Shown in pieces: positions 60,540 through 64,000 of a DNA stretch of 64,000 bases. Numbering within the stretch: the stretch's first letter is position 1; each line of letters opens with the position of its first letter. The notes below the pieces were generated by a model that was given only the letters and a program-made list of their open reading frames with translations, had not been told where the DNA came from and did not search any database. Source of the stretch: Sipunculus nudus. Its lineage: Eukaryota > Annelida > Sipuncula > Golfingiida > Sipunculidae. Both the position numbers and the translations under genes were made by a program. The DNA is taken from positions 22,270,882 through 22,334,881 of the forward strand of contig CM049317.1 in NCBI GenBank assembly GCA_026874595.1, written 5' to 3'.

Positions 60540-61558
60540 TTCAGGTTACTTAGGAATCTTTAATATTGAATATTAATAAAGAATGTCTTTCTAGTTAAAA
60601 GTGTTTACTGATAGTTAGAAATATCGTTATATTGAATCAAATCGAATTATACTAGCTAAAAACTAGGAATGGTGTATTGAATTACAATACTATATTATGT
60701 GCAATAACCCGATATTAAATTGTAATCACATTTGCAAATAATCGCCAAAATTTGCCAGTGCAGAGAAAAATAAATCATGCAAAAGATAAATGTTCAAAGG
60801 GAATGTTTCGAATCTGTATTTATTGCCTCGAACTTACTTTTGCATGGGGACCTTTTATATCTTTATCCGTTGCACGAAATTGGTAATATAATACAATTTG
60901 TAATTTTTACAAATTGTGCCCCATTTCATCATGTGTCTGCAAATCAGCCATATTTGGATCACGAATAGAGAGACAATATAAAAGATATGATTTTACATTA
61001 GGCAGACACAGGAAAGCACGAACACACATTTTGGCCCAAATATATTTATAGAAATAAACTAATCAACCCTTGGAAAACTCCCCTTATTATATAGGGTTGG
61101 TGGGTGAGCTAAATCAGGTCAGCCAAGGACATTGGCGTCAGAACAGGGAGGAAAGGAAATCATACCATGCTATTCTTAGTATCATATTTATATATTGGAA
61201 ATTAACATATTAATAATTGGAATTATAGACTATGGTTACATATTTGACTTTACCATGAAATATATAACTCTGGTATGCTTGAAACATAATACCTGATTCT
61301 TTAAAATCTAATACATGATTGTAACATATTTTGAAATGTGTATCACAGATAATAAAAGTTATTTTTTTTTAATAAAAGAAATTGTTTAAACTTTAATTAC
61401 CCTCCCGAGCCTGCGAGTCATCCCCCACTCTTGAAGATAAATTGACTTACTGAAGATCAATTCTGTTCCATGAACAAAGAAAAATTGATCTGATAGAACC
61501 AATAGAACCTAGAGCGACTATTTAAATCTCTCGTGGTCTGCCCTTTTCCTGTGACCTT
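60540..61558. other. Gene-free sequence with one short shared repeat
   Basis: Bases 61398-61440 (ATTACCCTCCCGAGCCTGCG) match 15074-15120. Otherwise nothing recognised. Confidence 0.35.
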
Positions 61559-61711
61559 TTAGTCCCCGCCATCTTTCTTATGCACCATAGGTCCAAGTAA
61601 AACTCCCTCGGGCGGACTCAGGCAGCGGTGAAGGGTTGATAACAACACATGATGCGTCGTCATGTGGGCGGCTCCACTAGGTGAATCAATATCAAGAACA
61701 CTGCCTGGTGT
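61559..61711 (-). CDS. Possible terminal exon, 50 residues, unrecognised
   Basis: Reverse-strand acceptor (TTACATATCTACTTCCAG) is followed by a phase-0 frame of 50 codons ending in TAA. The peptide has mixed composition, with TPGSVLDIDSPSGAAHMTTH and a tail ending in VHKKDGGD, and the segment is richer in GC than its flanks. No other exon or poly(A) signal was found. The ORF also has an ATG 45 bases upstream of the acceptor, so an unspliced 65-codon frame is the alternative. Confidence 0.33.
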   Translation of the reverse strand, partial: TPGSVLDIDSPSGAAHMTTHHVLLSTLHRCLSPPEGVLLGPMVHKKDGGD

Positions 61712-61989
61712 CTGGAAGTAGATATGTAAGAGATTGATCTTATACCACAGATCCATTAATATTAATTATCCAATATTGGAATAGCTGCATAAGTGTAAAC
61801 GTGAGTAAATTATTCTTATGCATCATAAATTATTTAATACCTGAGTACTGTTTTCTCTGTTTTGGATGAAATGCCAGAAGGACCTGAGGATAATGGGCGA
61901 TTACTGTCATTTAGGTATTGACAAGTGACATGTCTTGATGCATAATTCATACGTATGGACTAAGCGAGTAATATAACCTAATTTTTACC

Positions 61990-62240
61990 ACTTTGGTCCC
62001 TGGCTGATTAACATTGTTGCCTCCGCCAGGAGGGTATGCGTTAATCCCCGTTCGTGTTTGTGTCTGTGTTTTTACAATATAACTCACGCAGTCATGAATA
62101 GAATCCCATGAAATTTCCAGGAAACCTCGAGAATGGACCATTAAAGAATCGATTAGATTTGGGTGTGGATCCCGCATGTGATCCGGATCCAGGAATAGCT
62201 TCCATGAATATCCACAATTGTGTATTCACATACGCACCAA
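61990..62240 (+). repeat. Left arm of an inverted repeat pair
   Basis: Contains GTGTCTGTGTTTTTACAATAT, CATGAAATTTCCAGG, GAATCGATTAGATTTGGGTG and GATCCGGATCCAGGAAT. Related words occur in the same order on the reverse strand at 62890-62640. Confidence 0.45.
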
Positions 62241-62374
62241 AGAACCTGGGAATATGGGCTCAATAAGTGAATAAAATCACAATTTGCGGAGAACCCCACA
62301 TTGAGGACTGCCTACATGGCGAGAGCCTGCATTCCATTCACATGGATTGTACAACTAGTTGTAATAACTAATAC

Positions 62375-62552
62375 GAGGCACTCTCCAAGGCTCGGTAGTC
62401 GGTAAGGGTGGAGGAAACCGGAGGACCCGGAGAAAACTACCGGCCTTGGACGGGCCACTACAACCCACTGTCATAGCACCGCCGGGAATCGAACCCGGGT
62501 CTCCAGAGGAGAAAGCCGAGCGTTTTACCACTCAGCAGATGCAGCTGTCCAG
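62375..62552 (-). mobile_element. tRNA-derived SINE
   Basis: Reverse strand: tRNA-like head with A box TGCTGAGTGGT (62538-62528) and perfect B box GGGTTCGATTCCC (62496-62484), then a body with GCCCGTCCAAGGCCGG, TTTCTCCGGGTCCTCCGG and GAGAGTGCCTC. The body recurs at 53465. The head retains strong tRNA promoter boxes, but the acceptor stem cannot be completed, so it is not a tRNA gene. Confidence 0.7.
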
Positions 62553-62639
62553 GTCTCTTAATCGGTCCATACTCCAAGGTTGCTTCGTGCAGAAGTTCTC
62601 CAAGCCTTGTTTGAATTTACCTATTCGGTCAATATTCCC

Positions 62640-62890
62640 AGGTTCATTCGTGCTTAAGTAACTCTAAATTTGTGAATATTCCTGGAAGTCCTAAATAGAC
62701 CTTCCTGCATAAGGCGGATCCCCACCAAAACCTGCGCGATTCGTCCTTGGCCAATTCCCTATATGCCTTGAAAGTTTCATGAGATATATTGTGAACAAAT
62801 ACACACGCACACACAAACAGACACACACCATTACACACGCACCATCACAGATTCACCCACGCACACAAACACACATGAACAGGGTTGAAC
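62640..62890 (-). repeat. Right arm of an inverted repeat pair, with (CA)n
   Basis: On the reverse strand GTGTCTGTTTGTGTGTG, ACAATATATCTCATGAAACTTT, GACGAATCGCGCAGGTTTTGG and GGGGATCCGCC parallel the left arm at 61990. The ACACAC tract at 62800-62875 is its outer end. Confidence 0.45.
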
Positions 62891-63166
62891 GAAAACTTTC
62901 CTGGGGGAGGCAACAGTTCTGGATCACCAGAGAAATCCGATTCATTTTTTTTAGGACCCGGCTACACCACTTGCAAAGGCTATTAAAACTCTTGGACTGT
63001 AAATGGACTGGAAGTTTAAATTGCTTTACAGTTCATTTCACAGGCCTAGTATACCAGGAAGGAAATTTTTCATATCTACACGAATGGGTAAACTTTCTTT
63101 TACCACGGTGTTAAATCATTTGGATTAAAATTGGACCAATAATTACGACCAATAATATGATTACAA

Positions 63167-63953
63167 TGTTACAGGTGCTCCTTTTATTGTGTGACACGGG
63201 CGAAACTCGTGTTGTTGCACTATATGTTTAATCCGTACTAGTTGAACTCTCGTTGTAATGCTAGCTAGGGGCCGAGGTCAAGTGATGACCCTGGTATATA
63301 GACAGACACACAGCGATGCTTTTCTAGATGATTCATGTGACGCGTGCTTACCGTGTATAATGTATTATTCTTCGAATGTTCTAGAGGTAGAATATTCTCG
63401 GCTTGGGGTGAAGAGTATATAAAGGGGCTGTGTTTAGAGCCGATGGGGGGGGGGGGGGGGGAGCAGAGATTTCCAGCGGACGCAGAAACGTGTGTCAGTT
63501 TCTGGGACCTTATCCGACGAATGCGGCAATTATAGATTTTCTTCAGAGTTTTTCCTGGATTTTGTGCATTTGAACTTCAGTTTACTTTCTGGATTGTTAC
63601 AAGAGTTTTGCACTGGACTGTCATTCTCCGAGAGTATACATTTAAAGAACTTATCGTTGTGACGGTGTTGGTATCCAGGTACTGTGCACATTGTTTATTA
63701 TTCTGTGTGATTGTATTGATTTGTTGTTATACCGCTGTTTTACTGTATAATTGTATTGATTTAGTGTATTGTAATGTTAGGGTTGTTTTAAGAATAAATT
63801 TTAGTTATTTGTTAACAAAAAAACACTGACTTCTTTATTCATTCCCCTAGACATTTCACGCTGCCTAGTGTTACAGAATCTGATATTTTATCTCTGTTAC
63901 AGAATTTGTGTTCATCACGTATACGTGATCTGTTTATATTAGGTTCCGTAACA
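63167..63953 (+). mobile_element. Solo LTR of an LTR retrotransposon (787 bp)
   Basis: Begins TGTTACAGG and ends CCGTAACA, giving inverted TGTTAC/GTAACA termini. It is flanked by ACAA on both sides, a likely 4-bp target-site duplication. It has a TATA box (TATATAAAG, 63416-63424) and an AATAAA at 63793-63798, so U3, R and U5 are all discernible. No primer-binding site or gag/pol follows, consistent with recombination down to a single LTR. Upstream of the TATA box, GAATGTTCTAGAG (63374-63386) and GAATATTC (63390-63397) have the nGAAnnTTCn form of heat shock elements. The 63- and 73-codon frames inside are not genes. Confidence 0.65.
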
Positions 63954-64000
63954 ACAATAATTTGTACTATCACGTGTCTTCCATTTTGAGTACCCATTCT

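Noticed and set aside
62479-62552. A true tRNA gene
   Set aside because: A and B boxes are good, but the acceptor stem cannot be completed and a SINE body follows.

Overview
This is a eukaryotic, animal-type window. Coding sequence is split into short exons with GT-AG (once GC-AG) junctions. Base composition is AT-rich, and most of the sequence is interspersed repeats, diverged tandem arrays and (TA)n tracts. The repeats with 'GGTCAAGGTCAC' and 'GGCGCCACC' cores, the tRNA-headed SINEs and the mix of LINE tails are what I would expect of a mollusc or another lophotrochozoan. That placement is inference; no species is identified.

Layout. 0-1 kb: last coding exon and poly(A) signal of a gene that starts outside the window. 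2.1-7.7 kb (+): a complete-looking 14-exon gene for a 609-residue atlastin/GBP-type large GTPase with no visible membrane hairpin. 8.5-10.6 kb: an old tandem duplication. 12.1-12.6 kb: 3' end of a LINE. 14.7-25.9 kb: copies of two unnamed dispersed repeat families, microsatellites, tandem arrays and two exon-like segments near 19.3 and 19.9 kb. 27.4-31.2 kb: an (AAT)/(ATT) inverted tract, a perfect hairpin and a large diverged tandem array. 32.3-34.4 kb (-): an almost intact coding block broken by two stops and a frameshift, with a motif resembling the tubulin polyglutamylase TTLL4. 36.5-40.15 kb (-): a complete 4-exon gene, which I assembled from splice phases, for a 151-residue secreted SnoaL/DUF4440-like protein. 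It has a TATA box and poly(A) signals. 40.4-41.5 kb: a 25-bp minisatellite upstream of that promoter. 42.2-44.15 kb (-): a decayed L1-like retrotransposon. 45.4 and 60.2 kb: two copies of a MITE. 47.7-50.8 kb: a 3.07-kb element bounded by terminal inverted repeats. 51.3 and 61.6 kb (-): orphan terminal-exon candidates. 47.3, 53.5 and 62.4 kb: SINE sequences. 63.2-63.95 kb: a solo LTR with TATA box, poly(A) signal and heat-shock-element-like motifs.

Only two genes are well supported: the large GTPase and the SnoaL-like secreted protein. They lie far apart on opposite strands, and nothing suggests they work together. No bacterial-type operon, CRISPR array or rRNA gene is present. The rest of the window is mainly a record of mobile-element turnover.
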